From assembly GCA_016743235.1 (NCBI GenBank), contig VRZD01000021.1, positions 58,906-122,905 on the forward strand: 64,000 bases of DNA, read 5' to 3'. This document shows, piece after piece, positions 44,478 through 53,926 of this stretch; the stretch's first letter is position 1; each line of letters opens with the position of its first letter. The DNA comes from Pantanalinema sp. GBBB05 (lineage in GTDB: Bacteria > Cyanobacteriota > Cyanobacteriia > Leptolyngbyales > Leptolyngbyaceae). A program made the translations under genes and the position numbers. The notes beneath the pieces are model-generated. The model was not told the DNA's origin, ran no database searches, and saw nothing but the letters and a program-made list of their open reading frames with translations.

Positions 44478-45131
44478 TTATTCCTCTAGCATCACTAAAC
44501 CTTTACGAATAGCATACCTGACTAAGCCAGCAACATCATGGATGTCTAATCGCTCCATAAGCTGGACTCGATGGGTTTCTACGGTTTTTGTACTGATGTA
44601 TAAGTTATCAGCAATCTCTTTTGTGGATTTCCCTTCGGCAATCAGCTGTAAAATTTCGCGCTGACGAGGAGTAAGCTGCTCTAGCGGATTTGCTTCACTA
44701 CCAGTCCGTCGCACGTAATCAGCCACAATATATTTCGACACTGTGGGGCTGAGATAGGTTTCACCCCTCGCGATCGCCTGGATGGCTAGCTCTAGCTCAC
44801 TAGTGCCACTGTCCTTAAGAACATACCCTGTTGCTCCCGCCCGCAATGCCTGGTAAACATATTCTTCGTTGGCATGCATCGATAAGATGATGACATGAAC
44901 TTGAGGAAAATCCTGAGTAATTTGTGCCGTTGCTTCTAATCCATTCATCAGAGGCATGGCAATATCCATAAGGACAATATCAGGCTGGTGTAGTTCAACC
45001 AATCGTAAGGCTTCTCGCCCATCTCCTGCCTCTGCTATAACATCGATCGCATTGATTGATTGCAGAAGAGAGCGAAATCCAGCTCTAACTAGAGCATGAT
45101 TATCTACAATTAGAACTTGGATTGGCGACAT
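44478..45131 (-). CDS. NarL/FixJ-type response regulator
   Basis: 217 residues: a receiver domain (phosphoacceptor Asp in IVLMDIAMPLMNGLEA near residue 56) and a LuxR-type helix-turn-helix (LTPRQREILQLIAEGKSTKE, VETHRVQLMERL). It is the third gene of a minus-strand three-gene set; the stop of the histidine kinase upstream lies 26 bases from its start. That pairing of a NarL-type regulator with a HisKA_3 kinase is typical, so it is almost certainly the cognate regulator. Target genes are not visible. Confidence 0.93.
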   Translation of the reverse strand: MSPIQVLIVDNHALVRAGFRSLLQSINAIDVIAEAGDGREALRLVELHQPDIVLMDIAMPLMNGLEATAQITQDFPQVHVIILSMHANEEYVYQALRAGATGYVLKDSGTSELELAIQAIARGETYLSPTVSKYIVADYVRRTGSEANPLEQLTPRQREILQLIAEGKSTKEIADNLYISTKTVETHRVQLMERLDIHDVAGLVRYAIRKGLVMLEE

Positions 45132-45157
45132 GCTTAAGTGACTCCAGCAATTAAGAT

Positions 45158-46798
45158 TTAAGGTGAAGGGACACAGGCAATCAGTGGCAGCCGTAGATAA
45201 ATTTCTGTGCCATTACCAGGGACAGAGGTAATGGTAAGCTGTCCACCTACCAATAAAGCGCGTTCTGTCATTCCTAACAATCCCAAACTATTACCATGAG
45301 TTGCCTGTGTTTTTGCGACTTGAACATCGAACCCAATACCATTGTCCTGAATCAGGAGATGAAATGAGTTCTCCCGCTGTTGCAGGATGATGATTACAGA
45401 AGTTGCTTGAGCATGGCGTATCACATTAGTTAAAGCTTCTTGAACAATTCGGAAACAAGCGGTTCCAATATTTGGCGGAAGGCTTAACTCTGAAGATGGG
45501 CACCGTAATTCAATGTGAATTCCTGTACGTTGGATCTGGCGATCGATATACCAGCGTAAAGCGGCTTGCAGCCCAAGATCATCCAGCAAAGAGGGTCGTA
45601 GATCTAAAGATAAATGACGTACTTGTTGTAAAGCCTGATCAACGATTGCAATACTGTCTTCAATTTGAGGTCTGTCATCAAGTTTGTTGGGCGAACGCTG
45701 TAGCATTTGGAGATTAATTTTTACTGCTGTAAGCGCTTGTCCTATTTCATCATGCAATTCATGCGCAATATAACGGCGTTCCGTTTCCTGTGCTTCCAAC
45801 AAACGGCTTGACAGAGTCTGTAAGCGCTCACAATCGCTCTGAACTCGATTGAATAACCGGGTATTTTGAATAGCAATGGCTAGGTGATCGGCAACTTCGC
45901 AGGCAATACTGACATGATCTGAGTTAAATGCCATCACTTTAGGATCCACCAAAAGCAATTCTCCGAGCGTTGTTCCCTCAACAAACAATGGAATTGTTAG
46001 GGAAGACCTCATTCCGGCTGCAATAAGCTGTTGAGAAATTAAACATGGCATTACTAAGGTGGTGAGATCAGAAATATGCCGAAATTTATTAATATGCAAC
46101 TCACTGAGATGGAAGATTTGCTCTAAAGAAAATAATGTATTTTCTGTAAAAATCACTTCTCCTTCGGCAGCACTAGAGATGACTCGAGCTTCATTTGTTG
46201 GAACATCAAACAGGACTACCATTGCTTGTTGGCAAGCAATTAAATAGCGTAGGTGGCAAAGAGCAGCTTGGGCAATATCTTGAGGTGCTTTTTCAGCTAA
46301 AATTGCTTGATCGATCGCATGAAGCCCTAATACTCTTTGGTTATAACGTTGTAATGAAGCTTCTGTTCGCTTACGATCACTAATATTTTCAATTACAGTC
46401 ACCAAATATTTTGGCTGTTTATTCCCACTAGAGACCAGCGAAACTGTCAATTTACCCCAAACAACGATGCCAGTGTGATTGATATATCGCTTTTCGATCG
46501 AGTAGGTGCGAATCTCTGCTTGAAGGAGCTGGTGAAGTAGCCCTAAATCTGTCTCGAGATCGTGGGGATGAGTGATATCTTGAATTCGCTTTGCCAGAAG
46601 CTGATGGTGGGTATAGCCAAGCATCTCGCAAAATTTATGATTGACCCGGAGAAACTGACCATCAAGAGCAATGTGAGCAAATCCTACAACCATCTGCTCG
46701 AATGTAGCGTAGAACAGTTCTTGACTCTCTTGTAACGCTTGCTGTTCCTGAGATATTTCTGGTTGCGTTGTCGGTGTAACAGAATTTGCTTCAAGCAT
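45158..46798 (-). CDS. PAS-GAF-HisKA_3 soluble sensor histidine kinase
   Basis: 546 residues, no membrane segment. A PAS domain (~20-150, PAC ending VIENISDRKR), a GAF domain (~165-320) and a HisKA_3 dimerisation domain with H-box ERRYIAHELHDEIGQALTA are followed by a HATPase with DNGIGF and GNSLGLLGMTERALLVGG. This is the NarX/DegS kinase branch that partners with NarL-type regulators, as supplied by the next gene. The GAF has no obvious bilin Cys. The stimulus is unknown. Confidence 0.92.
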   Translation of the reverse strand: MLEANSVTPTTQPEISQEQQALQESQELFYATFEQMVVGFAHIALDGQFLRVNHKFCEMLGYTHHQLLAKRIQDITHPHDLETDLGLLHQLLQAEIRTYSIEKRYINHTGIVVWGKLTVSLVSSGNKQPKYLVTVIENISDRKRTEASLQRYNQRVLGLHAIDQAILAEKAPQDIAQAALCHLRYLIACQQAMVVLFDVPTNEARVISSAAEGEVIFTENTLFSLEQIFHLSELHINKFRHISDLTTLVMPCLISQQLIAAGMRSSLTIPLFVEGTTLGELLLVDPKVMAFNSDHVSIACEVADHLAIAIQNTRLFNRVQSDCERLQTLSSRLLEAQETERRYIAHELHDEIGQALTAVKINLQMLQRSPNKLDDRPQIEDSIAIVDQALQQVRHLSLDLRPSLLDDLGLQAALRWYIDRQIQRTGIHIELRCPSSELSLPPNIGTACFRIVQEALTNVIRHAQATSVIIILQQRENSFHLLIQDNGIGFDVQVAKTQATHGNSLGLLGMTERALLVGGQLTITSVPGNGTEIYLRLPLIACVPSP

Positions 46799-46826
46799 GG
46801 TGTTTTCCGGCTAGCTCCTGATGTAT

Positions 46827-47921
46827 TTAATCTTCTTGGATAGGCAGCTCAACCCGAACTATCGTTCCTGCGGGAGAACTGGTAATTTCTAAGGTGCCAT
46901 GATGTAACTCAGTCAGTTGGCGCACAATAACTAACCCTAAACCAGAGCCTTGTTGTTCATAAAATCTACGTTCAAACTGCATATAAGCTCCTATATCGGC
47001 AATCTGGTTGGGTGTCATCCCGCGACCCTGATCAATTACTTCTAGAACAAAGCAATTGCCGTGAAATTCACTGACTATATTAATCGTTCTGCCAGCTTTA
47101 GAGAATTTACAGGCATTATCAACTAATTCTTCAACAATTTTTTCCAAATTGGTATCAGAAATGAGAACAGCATGAGTATTTCTTTGCAAGCTTAGATCAA
47201 TATTGCGATCGACTCGTTGAGCTGTTTTCATTGCAGCGCTAGCAATCACACTTTCAGAATAATTACAACTCATGTCTTGGTAAGCTAAAATGCTTTCCTG
47301 GTTCTGAGCATCAAGGCGTAATTTAGCGTAGAGTAATGAGTTCTGAATAGTTCTCTCAAGTCGCCATGCTGATCTAGAAATGAGGCTGCCGATTTCAGCC
47401 ACTTCAGCTGTCTCTAATCTAGTAGCATAGGTAGTTAAGTAGCTCGATAGTCCACAAATACTATTTAATGGGGTAAGTAATTCATGTGGCAAATAAGTAG
47501 AGAGATGCCCTCGTAGATCTTCTAACTTTTGCTGATAGTGTTGCTGCACAGTCACCTGTGCCTCTAAACGAGTTTTAATTGTATTAAGTAGCTCGGAGTG
47601 CGTGAAAGGCTTAGTTAAATAGTCGCTAGCTCCCAGTTCCATGCCATAACGCATATCTGGCTTACTTGCCTTAGCCGTGAGAAAAATGAATGGTGTTGTC
47701 ACCATTCCTGGCAGCGATCGAAGCTGAGCGAGTACTCCATATCCATCTAACTCCGGCATCATAATATCGCAAAGGACTAGATCAACCGGATGAGCCTGGG
47801 CTAACTTAATCCCTTGCGCACCATTTTCAGCAGAAATCACCTGAAAGTCTTCTATTTCCAGAAGTTCAACAAGATTCTCTCTTAAACAGGCTTCATCTTC
47901 AATCACAAGAATTTGTTTCAT
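46827..47921 (-). CDS. Receiver - histidine kinase hybrid protein
   Basis: 364 residues from ATG 47921 (a TTG three codons earlier is less likely). An N-terminal receiver (Asp in LVLCDIMMPELDG, KPF near residue 104) is followed by a short HisKA domain with LPHELLTPLN and a HATPase with NACKFS and GSGLGLVIVR. Such REC-HK proteins act as phosphorelay hubs. It is the first gene of the three-gene signal unit, 28 bases before the PAS-GAF kinase. Confidence 0.9.
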   Translation of the reverse strand: MKQILVIEDEACLRENLVELLEIEDFQVISAENGAQGIKLAQAHPVDLVLCDIMMPELDGYGVLAQLRSLPGMVTTPFIFLTAKASKPDMRYGMELGASDYLTKPFTHSELLNTIKTRLEAQVTVQQHYQQKLEDLRGHLSTYLPHELLTPLNSICGLSSYLTTYATRLETAEVAEIGSLISRSAWRLERTIQNSLLYAKLRLDAQNQESILAYQDMSCNYSESVIASAAMKTAQRVDRNIDLSLQRNTHAVLISDTNLEKIVEELVDNACKFSKAGRTINIVSEFHGNCFVLEVIDQGRGMTPNQIADIGAYMQFERRFYEQQGSGLGLVIVRQLTELHHGTLEITSSPAGTIVRVELPIQED

Positions 47922-48156
47922 AGCTCTCAAGAATGGGGCAATCGGATGCTGTAGCTATTCTTGATCATGGCGGACTCCGTGAGGAACGACATCCCCGTAA
48001 ACCAGGAAATAACGGTTGCCTGATTCGTGGGTAGAACTACGTTTATCATCTCCGTAGTGCTTCCGTAAGATTACATAACAATCGTGGACGATCGAGAATG
48101 GCAGGTGATAATGAGAGTGAAAAACGAACGATCTTGCATAGGACATCCTTGAGGGT

Positions 48157-48780
48157 ATGAATCAACGGCTCACTCAAGCACAACTCACTCAGATTGTGGC
48201 AGAAGTAGAACGCTTGTCTCAACGCCAACAGGAAGAACTGGATCAGGAGCAGGTGAAGGCAATTTTGCAGGAGTTGAATTTGCCCCCCCATTTGTTAGAT
48301 GAGGCGATCGTCCAAATCCAACGACGAGAAGTTTTGGCAGTACGTCAGCGGCGGCTACGCTGGGTATTGGCTGGTGTAGGGGTAGCAATGGTGCTGATCA
48401 TTACCAGTTTTTTATGGATCAGTCAGCAACAACAGCAGATGCTAACCCGTTTATCTGTGCAACACGATCGGATTACATTAGCGGCTGATCAAGGTGAAGG
48501 GCTAACGGTGGTTGCTCGTCAGACTAACCCAGAGCTATATTATCGCGTCACTTTAACTGAGGCACCGGTTGGACAAACGTTATCTCTATCCTGCCAGTGG
48601 CTTGATCCCAGTGGTAGAATTGTGCATCAAAACAGCTACCAAACCCGCGAAATTCGCACTCCCATTTGGAATACATTCTGTCGCTATACGCTAGGCTCAT
48701 CGGCTCCGATTGGGAACTGGAAAGTCCAAATGTTTAGTGGCGATCGTTTACTCAGTGATACTACATTCAGTGTGCAGTAA
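48157..48780 (+). CDS. Membrane-anchored protein of unknown function
   Basis: 207 residues. The N-terminal ~67 residues are Gln/Glu-rich helical and should be cytoplasmic; a membrane segment lies at ~69-89; the C-terminal ~115 residues look like an all-beta, Ig-like domain with the closing pattern APIGNWKVQMFSGDRLL. I do not recognise a named family. It is five bases before the asparagine-synthase-like gene, so it belongs to that operon and may anchor or present its product at the membrane. Upstream it faces the signal operon on the other strand. Confidence 0.75.
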   Translation: MNQRLTQAQLTQIVAEVERLSQRQQEELDQEQVKAILQELNLPPHLLDEAIVQIQRREVLAVRQRRLRWVLAGVGVAMVLIITSFLWISQQQQQMLTRLSVQHDRITLAADQGEGLTVVARQTNPELYYRVTLTEAPVGQTLSLSCQWLDPSGRIVHQNSYQTREIRTPIWNTFCRYTLGSSAPIGNWKVQMFSGDRLLSDTTFSVQ

Positions 48781-48785
48781 TTGCT

Positions 48786-50561
48786 ATGGGTAGCCCAATT
48801 ACGGCTAGCATTGCCACGCAGTCACGCCAGTTGATTGGTTATTGGGGGTATGGTAATCCAGCGATCTTCGCCCAGCAACTACACGCTATTATTCAGCAAT
48901 TCAGCCCAGATGAATGGGTGATCCAGGCGGATTGTGCGAATCAGGATATAAGGGTAGCAATTTCAGCCTCAGGTCTTTATGGCGTTGGGCAGTCTCCTGA
49001 GACTCAACTTGCGGATGTCTGGGTGCAATTGCAGGAGCAGCAGCTGAGGTTAGAACGCAATTTGTTTGGGCGCGTTACCCTTTACTGGACGCAGATTGAG
49101 CAGGTGATTTGGTTTGCGACTCGATTACAACTACTTTTACCACTACTAACCGTACCAGAAGTCAGTATTCCTGGTTTATACGGATATAGTTGCTTCTCCT
49201 ACGTACCCACTCCTTTAACCCCCATTGCCAATCTAGTTGCCATTCCCGCAGGGACGGAACAAGTTTGGCAACGTCATGAGTTAGCTGGTAGACTTTCAGC
49301 GCTACCGGTAACTCAATCCTGTGAGTGGCGGGAGTCCTCTGAACAAATTCATGATGAAGCGGCTGCGATCGCTGACCTGCAAACGCTGCTGAGAACGGCT
49401 GTTGAACGCCAGTTGACAGATATTCAGGATCAACCTGTGGGTGTGTTTTTATCAGGTGGATTAGATTCTTCGATCGTTGCAGCGCTATTAGTCCAAATGG
49501 GGGTTAACGTCTATGCTTATACCCTCGACTTTGGCACGGCTGGTACTCCGGAGTATCCTTATGCAGAGCAAGTTGCGCAGCATCTGCAAATCCCTTTGAT
49601 TAAGGTAGACGCAACACCTCGACGCGTTCAACAGGCGTTAGAATCCGCAACCTTAGCTCTGGATCTACCGTTTGGGGATGCTGTGACTGTGCCGTTATTT
49701 TTACTGAATCAAGCAGCTAGTCAAGATACGGCGATCGTATTTAACGGTGAGGGTGGAGATCAGCTATTTGCAGGTTGGACTAATAAACCGTTAATTGCTG
49801 CCAGCATTTACCGACAGGAAATCTTGGCTGATCCAGCATTGTTTGCTAACCAGTATTTGCAGACATTTCATCGCTTATGGGGCTATGAAATTGAGGTATT
49901 TCAGCCAAGGGTTTATGAGCAAATTCAATCTATACAACCTCAGGCTTGGTTGCAAGAAGCGTTAGATCCGACCTGTACCCGATCGCTGTTACATCAATTG
50001 CGCCGAGCTACTTTAATGTTAAAAGGGGCACAAAATATTCAACCACGAGCGACCAATCTAGCCTTTGCCCAAGGATTATGGGTGCGATCACCATTTTGCG
50101 ATCCTTCCCTAGCCGCATGGACATTTCAGCTATCAGGAGAACTGTGTTTGAAAGGAGCCTGTGAGAAATACATTCTGAAACGGGCTGTAGAATCCTGGTT
50201 GCCAACCGAAATTGTGTGGCGCCAAAAGCGAGGGATGGGAGTGCCGACCACTAGTTGGTGCTTGCAAGAATGGTGGCGAGCATTAGGACAGTGGTTAAAT
50301 CCGGCAGTTTTGCAAGCAGAGGGGATCTGGCAAGCGGATCTGGCAGAACGAGTTATTTCTGGCAAACTAGGTGGAGCAATTCAAGGACGACGGATCGGAG
50401 AAATTCTTTGGCTCTTAATCACTTGGCAGACCTGGAGATCGCAGGTTTTAGGTGAAACTGTTCGTCCTACATCTTGGGAGCACCCGTTTTGGTTACCTCC
50501 TTGGGTTTGGCATCTGCGATCGATATCTAATTTTTTATTCAACAATAATTATGAGGTATAA
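48786..50561 (+). CDS. Asparagine-synthase-like amide synthetase without glutaminase Cys
   Basis: 591 residues. An N-terminal ~200-residue class II amidotransferase-like region is followed by an ATP-pyrophosphatase domain with an intact PP-loop SGGLDSS (residues 223-229), then FNGEGGDQLFAGW near residue 320 and WRQKRGMGVPT near residue 480. True AsnB begins Met-Cys-Gly-Ile, and the Cys makes ammonia; this protein begins MGSPITASI with no such Cys. The family branch lacking it includes beta-lactam synthetase, carbapenam synthetase and lasso-peptide cyclases, which adenylate a carboxylate and form an amide with an amine. So it probably makes an amide in a small molecule or peptide; the substrate is unknown. 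Six bases separate it from the PLP-fold gene. Confidence 0.82.
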   Translation: MGSPITASIATQSRQLIGYWGYGNPAIFAQQLHAIIQQFSPDEWVIQADCANQDIRVAISASGLYGVGQSPETQLADVWVQLQEQQLRLERNLFGRVTLYWTQIEQVIWFATRLQLLLPLLTVPEVSIPGLYGYSCFSYVPTPLTPIANLVAIPAGTEQVWQRHELAGRLSALPVTQSCEWRESSEQIHDEAAAIADLQTLLRTAVERQLTDIQDQPVGVFLSGGLDSSIVAALLVQMGVNVYAYTLDFGTAGTPEYPYAEQVAQHLQIPLIKVDATPRRVQQALESATLALDLPFGDAVTVPLFLLNQAASQDTAIVFNGEGGDQLFAGWTNKPLIAASIYRQEILADPALFANQYLQTFHRLWGYEIEVFQPRVYEQIQSIQPQAWLQEALDPTCTRSLLHQLRRATLMLKGAQNIQPRATNLAFAQGLWVRSPFCDPSLAAWTFQLSGELCLKGACEKYILKRAVESWLPTEIVWRQKRGMGVPTTSWCLQEWWRALGQWLNPAVLQAEGIWQADLAERVISGKLGGAIQGRRIGEILWLLITWQTWRSQVLGETVRPTSWEHPFWLPPWVWHLRSISNFLFNNNYEV

Positions 50562-50567
50562 AGCTGC

Positions 50568-51803
50568 GTGAATCAAAATATCAATTACCCGGTCGATAGT
50601 CGAGTATCCGATTTGCCACAAGCTCCCTTTTCGACTGAACTTGCCGAAGAGTTACTCACTACGTATGGTTCACCACTTTATGTTTATGTGAATGATGTAC
50701 TCCAACAAACGATCAGACGGATTACAAAGGCTATTACGTATCCTCGCACTCATTTTCACTTTGCTAGTGTGACGAATGGGAATGTAGCTCTCCTGCGATA
50801 CTTTCAACAAGCTAATTGGGGACTCCATGCCAATACTCCCGGCGATATCTATCTAGGATTGCAAGCTGGGTTTGCCCCTGATTGTATTGTTTATAGTGGT
50901 AGTAACCTAAATCGGGCAGATATGGAGCAAGTTTTAGCCTGGGGGCTAACAACTTTAAATTTAGATAGCTTATCTCAATTACAGCTATGTTGCGATGTCT
51001 ATCAGGAGCAATCACGATCGCACTCGCTCCGGCTAGGATTACGGTTGAACCAGCCAGAACTAACAGGCGATAGCCGGATTGGTGTTCGTCCATCAGAATT
51101 CCCCACAGCGATCGCCCAAACTCAACAATGTGGTTTGCCGCTAGCAGGACTCCACTTCTACCGAGGCACAGGAACCAATGCTACATCTGCCTTTACCCAG
51201 ACCATTCAGGCAGTGCTTGCTACAGCTCAGTTATTGCCTGATTGGAGCTACCTTGACTTTGGCGGTGGGTTTGGTTATCCCTACCACCATGACGGTGCGG
51301 TGTTTAATTGGGAACAGTTTGGAGCGGAATTGACAGGTCATCTAAATCGCTGCGATCGACCCATTGATTTACTAATTGAGCCGGGGCGAGCCGCAATTGC
51401 AGGCTGTGGCACATTACTCACTAAAGTTGTGTCGGTGAAATGGCAAGACGATCGACAAATTGTGGGAGTAGATACAACGGTTGCTAATCTCTCTGTTCCG
51501 GCGGTTCATGGTGGCTATCGGCAAATTGTTGCCCTAACCTCTCCTAGCATCAGCCGACATCTTACTGATGTGTGTGGGAATACAACCTATTCTCGGGACT
51601 ATTTAGGACGTAGTTGTAGCCTACCACCCTTAGCTCCGGGAGATATTCTGGCAATCCTTGATGTAGGAGCCTATGGCTATGCCATGTCTTCGCACTTTCT
51701 ACATCGTCCCCGTCCGGCTGAAGTTTTGTTAGAAGCTGACCGCCATCGCTTAATTCGCCATCGCGAGGATTACCAGATACTATTAATGAATCAAATTTTC
51801 TAG
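50568..51803 (+). CDS. Diaminopimelate-decarboxylase-like fold-III PLP protein lacking the Schiff-base lysine
   Basis: 411 residues from a GTG start. The TIM barrel and C-terminal beta-domain follow LysA: HFYRGTGTN (HIGSQ position), the phosphate-binding LDFGGGFGYPY, EPGRAAIAG, and the closing DVGAYGYAMSSHF. But the first strand, where LysA-type enzymes have A-V-K-A-N with the PLP lysine, reads A66-S-V-T-N70; there is no Lys at or next to that position. Either PLP is held non-covalently, or the protein is a pseudoenzyme or binds another ligand. It is tightly linked to the amide synthetase gene, which suggests a shared pathway or complex. It should not be called lysA. Confidence 0.8.
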   Translation: MNQNINYPVDSRVSDLPQAPFSTELAEELLTTYGSPLYVYVNDVLQQTIRRITKAITYPRTHFHFASVTNGNVALLRYFQQANWGLHANTPGDIYLGLQAGFAPDCIVYSGSNLNRADMEQVLAWGLTTLNLDSLSQLQLCCDVYQEQSRSHSLRLGLRLNQPELTGDSRIGVRPSEFPTAIAQTQQCGLPLAGLHFYRGTGTNATSAFTQTIQAVLATAQLLPDWSYLDFGGGFGYPYHHDGAVFNWEQFGAELTGHLNRCDRPIDLLIEPGRAAIAGCGTLLTKVVSVKWQDDRQIVGVDTTVANLSVPAVHGGYRQIVALTSPSISRHLTDVCGNTTYSRDYLGRSCSLPPLAPGDILAILDVGAYGYAMSSHFLHRPRPAEVLLEADRHRLIRHREDYQILLMNQIF

Positions 51804-51851
51804 TAATTTGATGACATTACAACAGCTATTTATTCTTGATAAGAGGTAATT

Positions 51852-52949
51852 ATGAAATGCATCCAATGTGGAACTGATAATTTGCTCCGCGATCGCACAG
51901 CGAATCAAGGTCATTGTAAACAATGTCGTCATCGGTTTGTATTTGAACCAACAACAATGGGTACAAATAAAATCACAGATGGTTTTTTTGCCAAGGCGAT
52001 CGCTGATATTTCCGCTAACAACACGCTTTATTTCACTCTGAAGCAACTCCTTTACCTCATTAATCAGCGCTTAGATCGGCGAATCAGTGCTAATTTAAAT
52101 GGTCTACAAATTGGTGGATTCATTCTTGTTGGGGTGGGAGTTTTTGTGGTAAAACCAGCTTGGTTCATCTTAGTACCACTCGGTATAGGATTAATTATTT
52201 TAGGCAGTACAAAGCGATTCCGCCGTAAGCAAAGGATTCCATTAAGGGTTTCTGCGAGTCAGCTCCAAGACTGGCTCCATACTTGGACTCAAATCAATGG
52301 AGCACCAGAAAAATTGTTGATAACACCACGGGAAGCTCAATTACCTACAGTTGTGAGTTCTGAGGTCAGTGCGTATAGTTTCGATCGCTTAGTTGTTTGT
52401 GAGTCAGATACGATCGCTCATCTATTAATTACCAACAATTTTCACTTTGAAAATAACTGTGCTGTCCTTAGTGTTAAAGGTTATCCAAAAAATATTTTTG
52501 ATACAACTATGGAAATGGTGCGACGGAACCCTGAGCTGAAAGTATATACATTACACAATTGCAGTGCTCAAGGCATAGAACGATTACATCAACTGCGACA
52601 GAGTCCGAAATGGTTCTTAGATAGTAATGTGGTCATTGTCGATGTTGGCATACTACCGCACCAGGTACTGAATGCAAAAAGCAGCACATTTATACAAACG
52701 TCACCAGAGGCTGCTCAAGCCGCACAACAATTATCTCCTAACATTCGGCAGGGATTGTCTGCTAATGAGCTGAAGTGGTTAGACGCAGGAAATTATGTGG
52801 AATTGGAATCCTTCACCCCCCGAAAATTAATTCAAATTCTCAACCGAGGAATTGCGGGAAGCCGAGATCTAGTAATGGATAGTAGCGATAGTTATATTCT
52901 GATGGACAGCGGTGATAGTTCCATTTATGCTGTTGATAGCTTTGGGTAA
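51852..52949 (+). CDS. Zinc-ribbon membrane protein with a Toprim-like C-terminus
   Basis: 365 residues. The N-terminus is a zinc ribbon (Cys3, Cys6, Cys22, Cys25). Two close membrane segments follow at ~85-120. The C-terminal ~200 residues include FDRLVVCESDTIAHLLI and a later strand VYTLHNCSAQGIERL; this resembles the first Glu strand and the D-x-D-P-x-G strand of the Toprim fold, but the second motif has lost its aspartates, so nuclease or topoisomerase activity is unlikely. The Toprim likeness is my inference. It starts 48 bases after the PLP-fold gene and is probably part of, or follows, that operon. Function unknown. Confidence 0.7.
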   Translation: MKCIQCGTDNLLRDRTANQGHCKQCRHRFVFEPTTMGTNKITDGFFAKAIADISANNTLYFTLKQLLYLINQRLDRRISANLNGLQIGGFILVGVGVFVVKPAWFILVPLGIGLIILGSTKRFRRKQRIPLRVSASQLQDWLHTWTQINGAPEKLLITPREAQLPTVVSSEVSAYSFDRLVVCESDTIAHLLITNNFHFENNCAVLSVKGYPKNIFDTTMEMVRRNPELKVYTLHNCSAQGIERLHQLRQSPKWFLDSNVVIVDVGILPHQVLNAKSSTFIQTSPEAAQAAQQLSPNIRQGLSANELKWLDAGNYVELESFTPRKLIQILNRGIAGSRDLVMDSSDSYILMDSGDSSIYAVDSFG

Positions 52950-53087
52950 CAGAATTTAGATGAAGTCGCAATCCATTAACTTACGCACCTCACTGTCCTG
53001 CTAGAAAATGTCTTAAGCTTTTTCAAATCTAATTAAATTTCCTCAAGCTAAGACAAGTACCAGTACAATAAACCCTGGTTATAGTGT

Positions 53088-53831
53088 TCAGTTCTCTGCT
53101 CGAACTAAATCGAAACTAACCAGCGGACTCTTACTCACTTCTGCAAATCCCAGATGCTTCAATAACTCAGTCCAGGCGGCACTCAATTTGGCATCTTTGG
53201 GGTCGGCAAAATGCTGTTCAGCTAAATTGGTGATGGCATCATACCAGATGCTATTTTGGATGTAGACCGAGTATGGTTGAAGAGCGACGTTAGCCTGATG
53301 ATTTGATTGAATATTTACTGATGGAATGCGGCGAATCCAACCATCAACCACCAAATCCGGTTCGATCGTACTATCTGGAGCACAATCAAGATTCAGTCGC
53401 CAGCGGTAATTCTGATTGATTGCCAAGGCAGTTTGAGGTTCGGCGGGAACGGTGATCTTGAGTATGCCAGGTTGATTTGCTAACTTAATCGACGTGCGAT
53501 AAATCGTTTTGCGCTCGCTCTCATCTAACAACAAAAACTCTAGATGACTGATTTGCTCTGAGTGGTAGGGAATATAAAACCAGAGCGTGGGATGCTCAGA
53601 GTAGGTGTGGTCTCTGCCATTATTCGCCACAATGGCGGTCAGAGGTATTTGAGTTTGGGGACAGTTGAGTGCAGGACGAGTAGCTCCAGGTCTGGGATTA
53701 CCAGTAGGGGTTCCTGTCTTGGGGGGAGTGGGCTTCTGTTGACCGATAGCCGAAGCATGGTTGTTGACCCATAACGCTAGTAGTAAAGGAAATATCAGAA
53801 TCAAGGGGTGAGAAAACCTGGACTGCCACAT
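53088..53831 (-). CDS. DUF928 secreted protein
   Basis: 247 residues from ATG 53831; GAGGAG 9 bases upstream supports it over a start at 53864. The N-terminal hydrophobic stretch (FSHPLILIFPLLLALWVNNHASA) is a signal peptide. A Pro/Thr-rich linker (QQKPTPPKTGTPTGNPRPG) leads to the DUF928 domain (TYSEHPTLWFYIPY; GILKITVPA; YRWRLNLDC). The role of the family is unknown. It is the last gene of the sigma-DUF1822-CHAT/CHASE2 cluster, 95 bases after the CHAT gene, and may be a periplasmic effector or sensor of that system. Confidence 0.85.
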   Translation of the reverse strand: MWQSRFSHPLILIFPLLLALWVNNHASAIGQQKPTPPKTGTPTGNPRPGATRPALNCPQTQIPLTAIVANNGRDHTYSEHPTLWFYIPYHSEQISHLEFLLLDESERKTIYRTSIKLANQPGILKITVPAEPQTALAINQNYRWRLNLDCAPDSTIEPDLVVDGWIRRIPSVNIQSNHQANVALQPYSVYIQNSIWYDAITNLAEQHFADPKDAKLSAAWTELLKHLGFAEVSKSPLVSFDLVRAEN

Positions 53832-53926
53832 AGCACAATTCTCCTCAGTTGCGTGGAAGGACAATCGGTAATCCCTACCTCTGAATGAAGAGGCTACACA
53901 AATGCCTGAGATATCCTACACCTCTA

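Noticed and set aside
48786..50561. Annotation as glutamine-dependent asparagine synthetase asnB
   Set aside because: The obligatory N-terminal Cys (Met-Cys-Gly) is missing, so glutamine hydrolysis is not expected.
50568..51803. Annotation as lysA (diaminopimelate decarboxylase)
   Set aside because: The Schiff-base lysine is absent, and the gene is coupled to an amide synthetase, not to lysine genes.
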